Source of the DNA: Micropterus salmoides
Taxonomy: Eukaryota; Chordata; Actinopteri; Centrarchiformes; Centrarchidae
DNA: 64,000 nt
Assembly: GCF_014851395.1 (NCBI RefSeq)
Contig: NW_024040707.1
Span: forward strand, 10,390,187 to 10,454,186
Direction: 5' to 3'
Every line of letters begins with the position of its first letter. Positions within the stretch are counted from its first letter, which is position 1. Below are positions 10,944 to 26,208 of the stretch, piece by piece. The position numbers and the translations under genes are program-made. Under the pieces are notes generated by a model that saw only the letters and a list, made by a program, of their open reading frames with translations, was not told where the DNA came from and searched no databases.

Positions 10944-11575
10944 CAGTCATGTATGTACTCAGTTACGTCACCAATAAGACATTTTCAAAAGACTGCATTA
11001 GTGGAACGATGAAGAGCAGCAACCTGACCTCATTAGGAATAAAAGCCATCTCCTCAGTATTACTCACCTGTAGAAGTTGTCAACATCAATTACATTTCTT
11101 AGTCTGTTTAGAAAGGGATTTTCTTTGTGAAAGCTTAACAGTGTTGCATTATCAGCACCAATGGAAATTTTCTTTGCACTGCTCAGTAATGTGTAATGTT
11201 TAATGTAGAAAAATTGTTTTAATAATATTTGTGTTTTATACTATGCAAATTTGATGTCTGAACTGAATAAAAAAAAAGACTTCAACATAACTTGATCTCT
11301 CATTTGATTTCAGCTTCACCTCAGTCTTCTCAGTATCATTAATCTACACATTTTAATCACTCATGTAATTATTTATTAAATTTTAAACTATACCTGCAAC
11401 CCTGTATGCAGGATAAGCGATGGATGGATGGATTTTAAACTATATTTTCAAATCACATTCAAACCCACCAAATAGGTGTGGACAACGAAATCCAAATAGT
11501 ACTTATTCTTGTGTTCAAAAGTGTTATGACTGACAAACATCTAGTTTCTTGAATTTACAGTAATTACATTTGTGA
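10944..11575 (+). repeat. 3' flank of F-box gene 1 (second copy of the duplicated flank)
   Basis: It matches 1005-1720 almost throughout and 17640-18130 more loosely (AATGGAAAT, TTCAAACCCACC and CCAAATAGTACTTATTC words recur). It contains the likely poly(A) signal AATAAA at 11266-11271. This is the 3' untranslated and flanking part of the tandem duplication unit. Confidence 0.8.
11393..11431 (+). mobile_element. 39-bp 5'-truncated SINE tail with 13-bp target duplication
   Basis: The insert CCTGCAACCCTGTATGCAGG...GATGGATGGATGG is the 3' end of a common fish tRNA-derived SINE, with a related end at 47380-47408. It is flanked by the perfect direct repeat ATTTTAAACTATA at 11380-11392 and 11432-11444. 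The duplicate flank at 1589-1600 has one copy of this target and no insert, so it is an empty site. Confidence 0.85.
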
Positions 11576-12110
11576 TATGCTACTTTCAATGGAGTGACAA
11601 TTAAAAACACATTTACTGTAACACAATTTTCAGGTGATTCACACCATCTTTGCTTCAAACTTAAATTTAAAGGAATGCCTGTGCAGAGAGCAGCTGCACA
11701 CACGCATTCATAGATCGGGTTATTGGTTGCAAGGTTGCGGTGACAGATATTGTATTTTGTGTGTAGATTATGTGCGTCTAGATTGTGTTTCATAGACGAT
11801 CTGGCAGCTGGCAACAAACATCCAAAAGTTCGTGTATGACGATTATATCCATAATAAAGTTTGAGGACCATGCAAATGACAGGACTTTCCTGAAAGAAAC
11901 AACAAAACGGGAGGGCAGGTATTGTCAACACCTCGTTTGGCAAGTTTGACAGATCTCAGCAGAAGGGCGAAGGTCACTGATTGTGCCTCTGCAATCACTA
12001 GAGTTAGGGTGAAAATGTTGGTTAAATCATACTATAATAGTTTAAATCCATGCATGTGAAACAGTAGGTCTAAGCCTAAAGTATTTCTTATCTATACTAT
12101 TAAAAGAATC
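11576..12110. other. Spacer between tandem F-box genes, no gene recognised
   Basis: This spacer has no close counterpart in the 1.7-kb junction of the other copy. A 139-residue minus frame (11524-11943) is open but has no family I can name and no splice support. Confidence 0.4.
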
Positions 12111-12185
12111 CATATATTTTTTGTCTTTAGTTGATGTACAGCTTTCATAGAGGTCCGACTGGCTTAACGAAATTCTTATTTGCTC

Positions 12186-12803
12186 ATGACACATACCGGA
12201 AGTTTTCTTTAAGGAAGCATCTAGGAGGGTTCGTTGTTAATGTCACCCGGCCTGTACAGATATCTGCCCGGGCGGGGTAAAATCGACGTTCTTTAGCTTC
12301 CCGGTTATTAATATGGTGGAGTGCGTGAATCGCCGCTGTCGAGTACTACGGTCGGGTACATGGCAAGCTACCGGGTTCGGTAGGTTTTTTAACGGTTTGT
12401 ATTCAGCGGCTAACTCCGCCTACGCCTTTTCCGTCCAGCTCGAGTCCTGAGGTGAATAACGAGCGCAACCTCGCTCAACTGACTGATAGGAACGTCTTGT
12501 GAGAAGTACGACTGTTTACACCGATGTACAGAAAGTGACTGGCATTTTAGAGCAATCGGTGGTCATTTGTTAAATTTAGAGTTAAAGGTAACGTAGCTAC
12601 TTTTACCTCAGTTTACATATCAAGTGTCTTTTCCTTAAATGTCACTTCCGTATTGTGTGAGATCGGAGAACTGTGGCCATATAGACATTGTTGCTTTATA
12701 AAAGCACGCCAGTGTTACATTATCTAGACGTCGAGAGGAGACTATAGCGATATTTGGCTGTCCTGCTTGTAAAAAACATCGCTAGTCCGGGTCTGTCCCA
12801 GGC
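12186..12803 (+). promoter_or_regulatory. Promoter region and 5' leader of F-box gene 2
   Basis: The region matches 1730-2030 plus 6200-6377, the split upstream side of gene 1, with the words TTCTTTAGCT, AACGTCTTGTG and TTAAATTTAGAGTTAAAG. A TATA-like TTTATAAAA lies at 12695-12703, about 100 nt before the first in-frame ATG. A leader with GGCTGTCCTGCTTGTAAAAA follows, shared with gene 1. Shared promoter sequence suggests similar regulation of the two genes. Confidence 0.55.
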
Positions 12804-15800
12804 ATGAAGAGGAAAGCTAAAGCTATGGGTGCAACTCACAGCTCTGATTCTGAATCTGCCTCAAGACACAGTGTGTCGTCAACGTCGCTGTCACAGGAAG
12901 ATGTAAGTGCTTTAAGTTACGTGACGTCCCAACACAAAGTAGGCTAATTGCAATGCTTACTGAGCTTCACATAACTGGAGCCAGTAGAAATTTTATGTGG
13001 ATTACAACCAGCTGTCTCTTGTTGCAAATTTCATTTTAACACTTCAGATCATGCAGTCTAAATTATTCTGACATGCAGGTAGGGGGAACTATTTTGAAGT
13101 GTGATCCACCAAATTGAAAAGTCACAGCCTGTAAAATCTGGTATCCTGGACTTTTTTGAATTTTCCGGCTGTGGTTCTAAACTTTATTAAATATTTGGCT
13201 TCATGAGTTGATGATGGCTGGTCTCTTTTGGTTTCTGTTAGGCTACACAGTTTTATTTTGTAGAGCAGCCGCATGTTCAGCCTGAAGGACCCACTTTCAT
13301 TTTAGAAGGGGAAAACCCTTTGTTTTATACAAAGGCATTTCTTATTTCTCCGTTTGTGCCTCCTCGCTTCCTCGACTCCTTGCATGAATCTTACTGTCAG
13401 CCTGTTGGAGATTTAAACAATCAATGATGGTATGCTGCTGTGGCTCAAATGTGCACAGCGTCTCTCTTAAGGGGTGAAGAGGCTTCACCCTATTTCACCC
13501 AGCCGCTATTCATAGTGTTCATTTGTATGACCCTGCCTTTCCATCCACACATCTAGGGGAGACCGGGTATGGTTATAACATGAGGAGAGTTGTAACAACA
13601 CCAATTCCACCAAATAGAGAAAAGATAGGAGTTAGGTGATCATTTCAGTATTTACCTACTTCCTCCTGGATCAGGCCTGGTGGTTATCAAGTCTGGAAGG
13701 AGGTGCATTCAGAATAGAGAAAAAAATGATTTTGAGGTAAGAAAGTAAAGTTTTTGACCAAGACGATTTTTTGTTTAGTATCTATACTATTGCAGATAGA
13801 ATTGTTTGACTTATATTAGATTGAAATATAGTTTCTCAGGCAACATGTGATGCATTGTTTACTTTCTAATTTCAAACCACTATGGAAACACAGCTAGCTA
13901 AACATTGGCTGACAGGGGTGGGGTGGGTTGTAACACTTCCTTAAAATGTGTTACAACCATCCATGATACATAAAACTAGGTACTTTCTTGATTTTAATAT
14001 TTTCCAGATTGCCCTTTGCAGTCTGGGTCCACCAAACCTGCACCCAGGGTTACCAGCATTAATTTGTCAGCACTGTGACCAGTACTCCCAATTCACATGT
14101 TGGTGTGTGTACCGTCACTGGACCTTTTCCATACTCGGTCTCCGCCGGTGGAGAGGGTAGAAAAGTGTATGGGCAGTCCTGGTACGCCAATGAGTAAAAT
14201 ACTGAAGTGCTGGTATACGTACTGGTGAACACCGGCCCTCTTCAAGCACTGACTGTGACTCTGAATAAGAATATACACACATTGACACACACACACCTCT
14301 TTTTAGTTAGACCTAAGGATGTACAGAGATGTTCTTTAATTAATTACATTTTAGCAGTATTTATTAAGTATACTTAAGTAAGTTAATTCTGTAGATAAAT
14401 TTACATACACATACTGTACATGCACGTGAGTCATCCGATAAAGTCTGTTACAGCAAGAGAGAAACATTGTTCTTTTATATAAATACCTGTTTTTGAAGCA
14501 TATCATATAGTGTGGCATCTATTTTTGCTTCTTTTGTATTATTGTTACAACCTACCCCAGTGTAACAAGGGAACAAATTGCATTTGACATCAACTCACGA
14601 GGTCTGTGATATTCTTGTAGAGGATTGAATTGGTGCCATTTGTAGTGAACAAATGTGGGTACTTTGTTTAAATATTTGAGAACTCTAGCTAAAAATTTCA
14701 GTGAGTTATAGTTACTGAAACAAAAAATGTTTCAACCATACCCGGTCTCCCTTACTTCAACAATAAACATCAATAGGCCCAATATCAAAGTGAAATTTCA
14801 TTAAGGAATGCGGTTAGAACAGCGCCTTTCGAGGCGCTACATAAACATTGAAAGGCAGAGTTTGATCACGCATTTTATCATCTTAAATAACAAATACAAT
14901 TTATGAATACAAAAAGTAAACTGTAGAGTCCTGCTCCTGCCATGGGTTGTATTTCCCTGCTGCGTGTCACGCCTCTCTTAAACGTCACGGCTGCTATCAA
15001 GACTTCTCGCTTATATCTCGACTGATGAGGCTCCTCGAGGTGCATTTTAGGAATTGAGATGTCCTTCAAGATGGCTCGCTGAGATTGATATCGGAGTCAC
15101 AGGCAGGAGAGACGATGGATAGAAGAGTCAAAAAATAGGCAAATCAGAAAGGCCCACAAAATAAACAAAATATACACAACCAAGCAACAATATCAGCTTA
15201 GAAACTAGGTATTTTTAACACTTTTTTAAAAACGGTTTTAACAGTGAGTGTAATACTGAGCCAACATGCTGATGTCTTAGTTTATATGCTGGGATTGTGT
15301 GAGCATTGGGGGACAGTGGTCCAAATCAGTGCTTGGAAACTAAACAGATTAACCAGAGTTTGAGCTTATCTGTGTCCTGTTTTCTCTTTTCAGTTCTTCC
15401 CTTTTCCTCTGGAGATCCTGGAGGAGATCTTTCTGAATCTTCCTCCTCATCAGGTGGTTTGTATTTGTCGGTTAGTGTGCCTTCAATGGAAAGAAGTGGC
15501 TGACAGTGAGTCTCTGTGGAAAGAGAGATGTAGAAGAGAAGGATATCGCCTTCGCGATGCTTCCAAAATACCCAGTGACTGGAGGTTGTTTTACTTTTTG
15601 TGCCAGAAGAGGAGAAATCTTCTCAAGAATCCAAGAGGAGAACGTAAGAAGCTGCATAACTCCTTTTACTCAACATTTGGTGGTGTTAAGGCCATTATTT
15701 TCCTGCTGAATACCAAATTAGTTCTAAAAAGTAATTTCTCTCACATTCCTCATCATTGTTTTTATAGATGAAATGAAGAATTGGAAGATATTGGAGAATG

Positions 15801-16905
15801 GTGGCCACTGTTGGAAAGTAGAGGAAGTTATGGTGCCACATCCAAATGAGGCAGTTCAGAAAAACTTTGTGACCTCTTTTACGTGAGTATTCAGGTCCAG
15901 AATATACACTGCAATGATAGTGGTACATTTCTATTATGTAGTAGCTAAATCCTTTCTGATTCCGACAGAATGTGCAAGAAGTCGCAGCTGATTGATTTGG
16001 ACATGGAAGGTTACAACCCATCATTTATGGATCAGTTCCAGCCAGACATCAAAATATCTGATTGGTGAGAAGAATACACACAAAATACTCTCACAGCAAG
16101 TAATCCCTAAATTGGCAAACTGAATCAGTCACAAACATAACTCAGATTTTACAGTCAGTTATTTTGCTGTGTTAAAAAACATGTTAGTAAATATAGAGCT
16201 TTCATCATGGGTCCATCTATTTTTGTTGGAGAGTCAGAGTTGGCCCACAGGCCGCTATTTGCCTACCACTGCACTATGTGCTCATTTAGTTTTAGAGACT
16301 TTATTTAGGCATAGGCAATATTAAATGTGGAACTGGTTAAATGTTTATATGTCATTTTGATAATTCTTTTTGGAACCATTTTGGAACTGTATAAGGCACA
16401 ATAATGAATATTGGAATTTGTTTCTGCCACAGCTGTAATTTGACCGCCACAATGAATAATGCTGAAAAAAGTGGTCCGTGGTTTAACCTTACTGCTGACC
16501 CGATCTGTGTGCACATGCTTGTGCTTCTGTGTTATATTAGGTATGCCCCACGGTGGGATTGTGGCAGTGAATATGAGATCTGTGTAGAGTTGCTGGATCG
16601 AAAGAAGCAACCCATCGAGACATTTGCCCCTGAGACTATTTGCTTTCAGCAGTGGAACGATCAGAAATGGAATGAGGTATGTAAAAAGCATGATGCATTC
16701 GTTGGAGGTACACAGCCCAAGGAGAACTCCAGATTTACTGATATGCATTTTTCAGATGACCCATGTATTCCAGGACTACGGACCAGGGGTGAGATACATC
16801 CGTTTTACCCATGGAGGCAAGGACACACAGTTCTGGGCAGGATGGTACGGCATTCGAGTTACTGACAGCTGTGTTGAGATATGTCCAGCAATGATGTCAC
16901 CTTAA
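12804..16905 (+). CDS. F-box/FBA-domain protein, copy 2 (FBXO6/FBXO44-like)
   Basis: Six exons of the same sizes as copy 1 except the first and last: 12804-12902, 15394-15643, 15768-15882, 15969-16064, 16541-16676, 16756-16905, giving 281 residues with phases identical to copy 1. The N-terminus MKRKAKAMGATHSSDSES is in frame here. A second ATG at 12825 with a strong context could also start it, matching copy 1. The F-box (FPLEILEEIFLNLPPHQV, LVCLQWKEVADSESLW) is followed by an FBA domain (MCKKSQLIDLDMEGY, TQFWAGWYGIRVTDSC). The likely role is SCF substrate recognition, possibly of N-glycosylated proteins, by family analogy. Intron 1 hosts a 1.2-kb TIR element. The gene is convergent with cdc42. 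No frame damage is seen, so both copies look functional. Confidence 0.9.
13556..14752. mobile_element. Unclassified DNA transposon-like element with ~25-bp TIRs
   Basis: The left end GGGGAGACCGGGTATGGTTA is matched by the reverse complement of the right end (AGGGAGACCGGGTATGGTTG), and both continue into an AACAT word. A TA dinucleotide flanks each end (13554-13555 and 14753-14754). Inside, GGGGTGGGTTGTAACAC (about 13918-13934) and its reverse complement (about 14543-14560) form a nested inverted pair. No transposase domain is recognisable, so it is non-autonomous. It lies in intron 1 of F-box gene 2 only. Confidence 0.7.
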
Positions 16906-19195
16906 TCATCAGATGGATTCATCTAATGCCTGCTTCCTGCCTTTGCCTGAATTTGCTTAATTGTACCACATATTACTTGCCTTATATAATCTGCAGTCAT
17001 TTAACATGTTAAAGGGGCATTTCTTAGGGTAAAAGGATATAAATATTGTATCACTTTTGTTATGAAAGGCTTTCAGAACACCCCCTATGCTGCCCCTTGA
17101 GAAGACATACATGTAGATTTACAGTAGCATAGCACACTCATAAGCTAAAATAATACTAGTAACATATTTTCCATAACACATGTGGAAATGTTTTTTTAAA
17201 TTAAGTTAAGATACCATTTGAAATATCAGAAAATAGAAATATTAATATAACATGTGTTTTACTTTCTTAATTACCTAGAATATAGGTGAAAATTTTGAAA
17301 ATTAGGTTCATGGGCCCACTTTTCCCAAAGAGCAACATACATGTATCTTTGCAGTAAGGTTAATTGTTTGAGTACCAAAGCGCCAAATCACATCACAGTC
17401 ACTTTCAGGTTCACAAAGCAGGAAATCAGTTCAACATTCTATAATTTTAATAAAAATGTACACTTGAGGCAGAATTAAAGTTTTCTCTGATGTTTGTTTC
17501 TCAGCCATATTCATTGATTGGTGATAATACATTAAGCTAAATCAAGCCGTCAGTGGATGTGCTGATCCACGATAAGGCCAGAATTAATGCTACATGATTG
17601 ATCTCTCAGATGACAAGGGATTGTCTATAAATGCCAGTTTAACACTGCTGCTGCTATTTGACAAATGAATGGAAATATTTTTTGCACCGCTCTGTAATGT
17701 GTGTAAGCTGTGATGCTGAAGAATTGTGATGAAGAATTTTTGTTGTTGCATAATCCTTAATTCTTTTTCTACTTACTAGCCCTTAAGTTGTTTGTGTAAA
17801 ATGCATACAAGTTTATAAACTTTATTTATGTACCCATTAAGTCAGACAACATGTAATATTTGAAGTTAGGTTTATTCATAATACTGGTTTATTGTGATGC
17901 AAGATACAGAACAGCCTTGATGTCAAATTGATTAGAAGTCCAAGAAACTCATTCAACATTTTTCTGGTAAATTTGACATCAGTGTCATCTCAGCTTTTCT
18001 AAAATCTCAGAATGAGTAATGAACACATTCTATTAAGTCAATAACTTATGTTATTCCCACTATATTTACAAATCAAATTCAAGCCCACCATCCAGGCACA
18101 GGTATAGGAAAAGACAAATGCAAATAGTACTAGTTCAGTCACTCAAATCTTCACAGGGTTTCAAACAATTTATAGCATTTTGTAAGAACTCTCACAATGT
18201 GTAAGTCTGACTTAATGATGCTGCAGTGTAACAGCAAGTATGTTCAGTTTACAAAATCATTCATTAGCCTGGGGTTATACCCAGGTACAAAGTTCATCTA
18301 TTGTAAGTTTTGATAAGTATCCAGGACATCCAACACCTTCTTGTTAACTCACTTCTCACAGAACGTAAACAACTGGGAAATTGTGGGGGAAAATAACTTC
18401 AAACAGAGTGTTGACATTGTTTCCCTACCATTCCCACTTGTCAGCTTCTGTTGATGACAAGTGTCAATCAAGTTTTGTTTTGGCAAACTAGAACTACGAT
18501 AAAGCATAGCCTAGAAATGTCATTACGTCAAATACTTCTAAGATCCACCCGGAGGCTATGTTGACATTAAACATGAAATTATGTAAATAATAATAATAAT
18601 GAGACTTCTGTTAACCATTTGAGAAATGTATTTTTCTTTAAAAAAAAATGTTTGGAAAACAAAAACACTTTAGTTCTATGACTCCACTGATGATGAAAGA
18701 ATGATGCCATGTCAAATCAATGCAATCTTGTGCACCAGAGTTGGACATCCAGTATAAATGATGCACTAAGGGAAATACTTAAGACAGATGTTGGACATAC
18801 TGAACACCTCACTTAACCCATCATTATCAGCCTTTGTGTTTTACAGAGCAGTCTGTACAACAGTAGTTCTATTAAATACCATTTCATAGTCAGTTCTTTT
18901 GGAATATCACTTCTGCAAAATGAAATGTTATTTAATAATGTAGCCTATGGTTTGTTGATACACTTCAAGTATTCAGTCCTCACATCATGTAAGACTGATG
19001 AATTTCAATGCCATCAAGTCATCACAAACAGCATCAAATCTTACTCAATCATTGAATATGTATTTCAGTCAAGTCAGTCAGAAGGCAAATATTTTATGAA
19101 ACCTCAACTCATGTTGGAATGTGCTTGTGTAGCAAACCTCTTCAGTACTGTTAATCTAGATTTGGAAAATTGCGTGGAGAAGGCTGTGACGAAAC
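16906..19195. other. Convergent intergenic region, F-box gene 2 to cdc42
   Basis: It contains a diverged third copy of the F-box 3' flank (about 17640-18130) and, towards 19195, the probable long 3' untranslated region of cdc42 read on the minus strand. A 100-residue plus frame at 18925-19227 overlaps the cdc42 last exon antisense and is not a gene. No other coding region is seen. Confidence 0.55.
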
Positions 19196-23600
<4,405 letters not shown>

Positions 23601-24140
23601 ACTAATACCGGATATCACCACCAAGTACAACATTTAGTATGTGTTGCAAAATCTTACGCGACGTATAATACAAGATATGTCCCAAAGGAGATATAAATAT
23701 GTCAAGATTAAATCTACAGTTGTTAATCTGAGGTATTGTTTTTTCACTATATGTCATTGCTCTATAAGTTATTCATAGGAGTCTTCACTTGTTTTCCACT
23801 TGTGCTTTTACTTTGAAAGCTAGTTTTCTCTGGTAATGGTTCTGTCTTGACACGACTTCATGCGAGGTGGTTCATGCAGCAGAAGTGGTGACGTAACCTG
23901 CTAAATCCCGCACACCTTGCATCCTCACCTGAGTCTGAGATCTTCTATACCTCCTCCACAGTATAACAGGTAGAAGGCCATTCTTTATCTTAACAAGAAT
24001 AGATCAATGATAGATCTGACGGAAATAGATAGACTAAAAGAAATTGATTTGGGTATCAAACATATGAAAACATGTAGAAAAGGCATAGATCTGAAATGAA
24101 TACAATATTACTAAAATGCTCTTTTGTTGTACAATAATAC

Positions 24141-24290
24141 AATTAATGATGGCTGAATTCCATTTAGCTGCTTGAGTTTTAGGGTTCTATTGTGCTTGCT
24201 GGTTCAGTCACACTGTCATGGCATACTGGGACACTTGATTACAATGGACCCATCACTAAAGTTATTAGTAACACTAACACTGCTTTTCCT
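24141..24290 (+). repeat. Interspersed repeat copy A (pair with 49718-49850)
   Basis: It shares TGATGGCTGAATTCCATTTA, then TTTTAG, CTGTCACACT-like and CTTACTGGGA-like words in the same order with the copy at 49718-49850. No coding potential is recognised. Confidence 0.75.
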
Positions 24291-24754
24291 ACTATGACAA
24301 CACAAAATGTCTGCTGTGAAAAATACCTTGAAGGTGTCTCTAATGTTGTCCGTCCTCATGTACTGTATATACAAGAGGATGACAGAATAACAAACACAAA
24401 CAATTATGGAATCCAGTACAGCACCACCACAGACTAAATAATTTGATACCTCTCTGACACACATAAACTGAACATTACATGCTTCACAAAAATCCGATTT
24501 AATGGGTTATAGCATTGGATTCTGTAGGTACGGCTAATACACAATAAAAAAACAGACACAATTGTCCAACTACAAACAGCAGGTTAATGAAATTTACACA
24601 AGTTACAAATCACAGCTGCTTCTTTTACAGAATATAATATCATATACTGGGAACATTGGAATATAATTTAGCTTTTGGAAGTCACCAGTTTGTAAAGATT
24701 GAGAGAAACACTCCATCTCAGCTGTAGGTGTCAGCTATGGGACTTTCAAAGAAA

Positions 24755-24757
<3 letters not shown>

Positions 24758-24806
<49 letters not shown>
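24758..24806 (+). repeat. (TG)n microsatellite
   Basis: About 24 uninterrupted TG dinucleotide units. Confidence 0.98.
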
Positions 24807-24807
<1 letters not shown>

Positions 24808-25351
24808 GTGAAGAAACTATACCTCTGTGATCCTTAATTAAATTAACAAAAAATAGAGCAGTGCATTCAACCTTATAATTTGTTCATATTTGTCTTTTAA
24901 AAGCAGGATTTCACAAGAGTTACTCCTTCATTTATGCATGAAGGGATTTATCATTCTGCATGGCATTCAGATCTTTGGAGTACAACACTGACCTAGAAAC
25001 AGGTGCTTAAATGCTAAATGAATACCAACCTCTATGGCCATCCATATACGATCTGCAAATAACTTAAATGAAAGCCAAGAGCCTCAGTTCCCCGGAGGTT
25101 CTAATTTGAAGCTGATTGGGTATTCAAACGTTGGGCCCAAAGTTATCTGAGGCCCTGGTGCGGAAATTAATGAGGTTTTAATCATTTAAATACTAAGGAA
25201 AAAGAGCCTGAAAGCCACTTTTTCACTTGGTTTATTTTTCACTTTAATTCACACACTGAATGAGTGTCCAGTGGAGGAATGATTTCGTACCCTCAGTATG
25301 AACATGTTTATAATTCACCCATGATTCAAAATGGTGGTCTTGCAGAGCTCA

Positions 25352-26208
25352 CTAATAAATGTTTGAGTTTTGATGTTGAAACTGTCGTTGGGGCCATCTT
25401 TTCCTTGAAGTCTTTATCCTCCATACAATGATATGTGTTGATACCAAACAACACAACATTAAAATAAAAAGGATCCAACGTAGAGTTGCCCACCAACTAG
25501 GTAAAACAAACACAAAACTAGGATTAGAGATATAGTATATTATATATATCACAGTATATACTCACAGTATTTCATCTTGTGGGGATGAATTGGCTGGTGT
25601 GGTTGTTATCACTGTAGAAACGCAAGACATATACTGACTGTGGTCTCCTAATTATTACCTTTATACACTTTTCATTTTTGCCATCATATGGGGCCAATAT
25701 TTCTTGATTAATAACATGTTTTCCTGCTAAATGACTTTTGGCTTCACCACATAATATTAAAGCAACACAATGCAATTCATTAAGGACAGACAGCAACAAC
25801 ATAGAAATGTAGGCTACCTGTGTGGGAGACGCGCAGTCTGACACCAGTGTAGACGTTCCTTCCAGGTGTGGCGATGACACACCAGTACATATCCTGATCA
25901 CTTTCTCTGACAGATGTCATTGTTACAGTGATAACTCCTGCCTCCTTATCATCTGCAATGGAGCTTCTGTCACTATGTCGGTTCTTGGGTGTTTTCACCA
26001 CTATGGTACACAGCTCATATATCCGTCCTTTGCACCAGTACTTTGTGTATTCTCTGAACTGATGGTCATACTGACAAGAGACTGTCACAGATCCTCCGTA
26101 TGCGGCTGTTACCACCCCTGGAGCTGACAGCTGGGCTGAGTCCACAGCATGTTTTGTTAGCCAGAACAGACAGAGAAGTGGTGCTGCAAAATGCCAAAAC
26201 CATTTCAC
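25352..26208 (-). CDS. CD300/pIgR-like single Ig-domain receptor
   Basis: Minus-strand exons 26208-25818, 25611-25566 and 25496-25352 join in frame to 193 residues. A signal peptide (MKWFWHFAAPLLCLFWLTKH, about residues 1-24) precedes one V-type Ig domain with the CD300 pattern: VTVSCQYD, KYWCKG, CTIVV and DMYWCVIA, giving the canonical and the extra disulphide. A Thr/Ser-rich stalk (VITTTPANSSPQDE) leads to a membrane helix (WILFILMLCCLVSTHIIVW) and a short basic tail ending NIY. The tail has no ITIM, and the helix has no charged residue for adaptor pairing. Family members bind lipids or immunoglobulins on myeloid cells; the ligand here is unknown. A possible alternative 5' exon ends at about 26280 (IFFI before GTAAGAG), joining at a CAG inside the chosen first exon, but it shows no in-frame ATG nearby. 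Confidence 0.85.

Larger units (their letters stand above)
23601..25351. other. Intergenic region with interspersed repeat and (TG)n
   Basis: No gene seen. Bases 24141-24290 (GGCTGAATTCCATTTAGCTG onward) recur at 49718-49850 and are part of a common fish repeat. A (TG)n microsatellite follows at 24758-24806. Confidence 0.6.

Noticed and set aside
11524..11943. 139-residue minus frame considered as a Harbinger-type transposase remnant
   Set aside because: The resemblance was limited to a few residues and needed several frameshifts; not enough to call.
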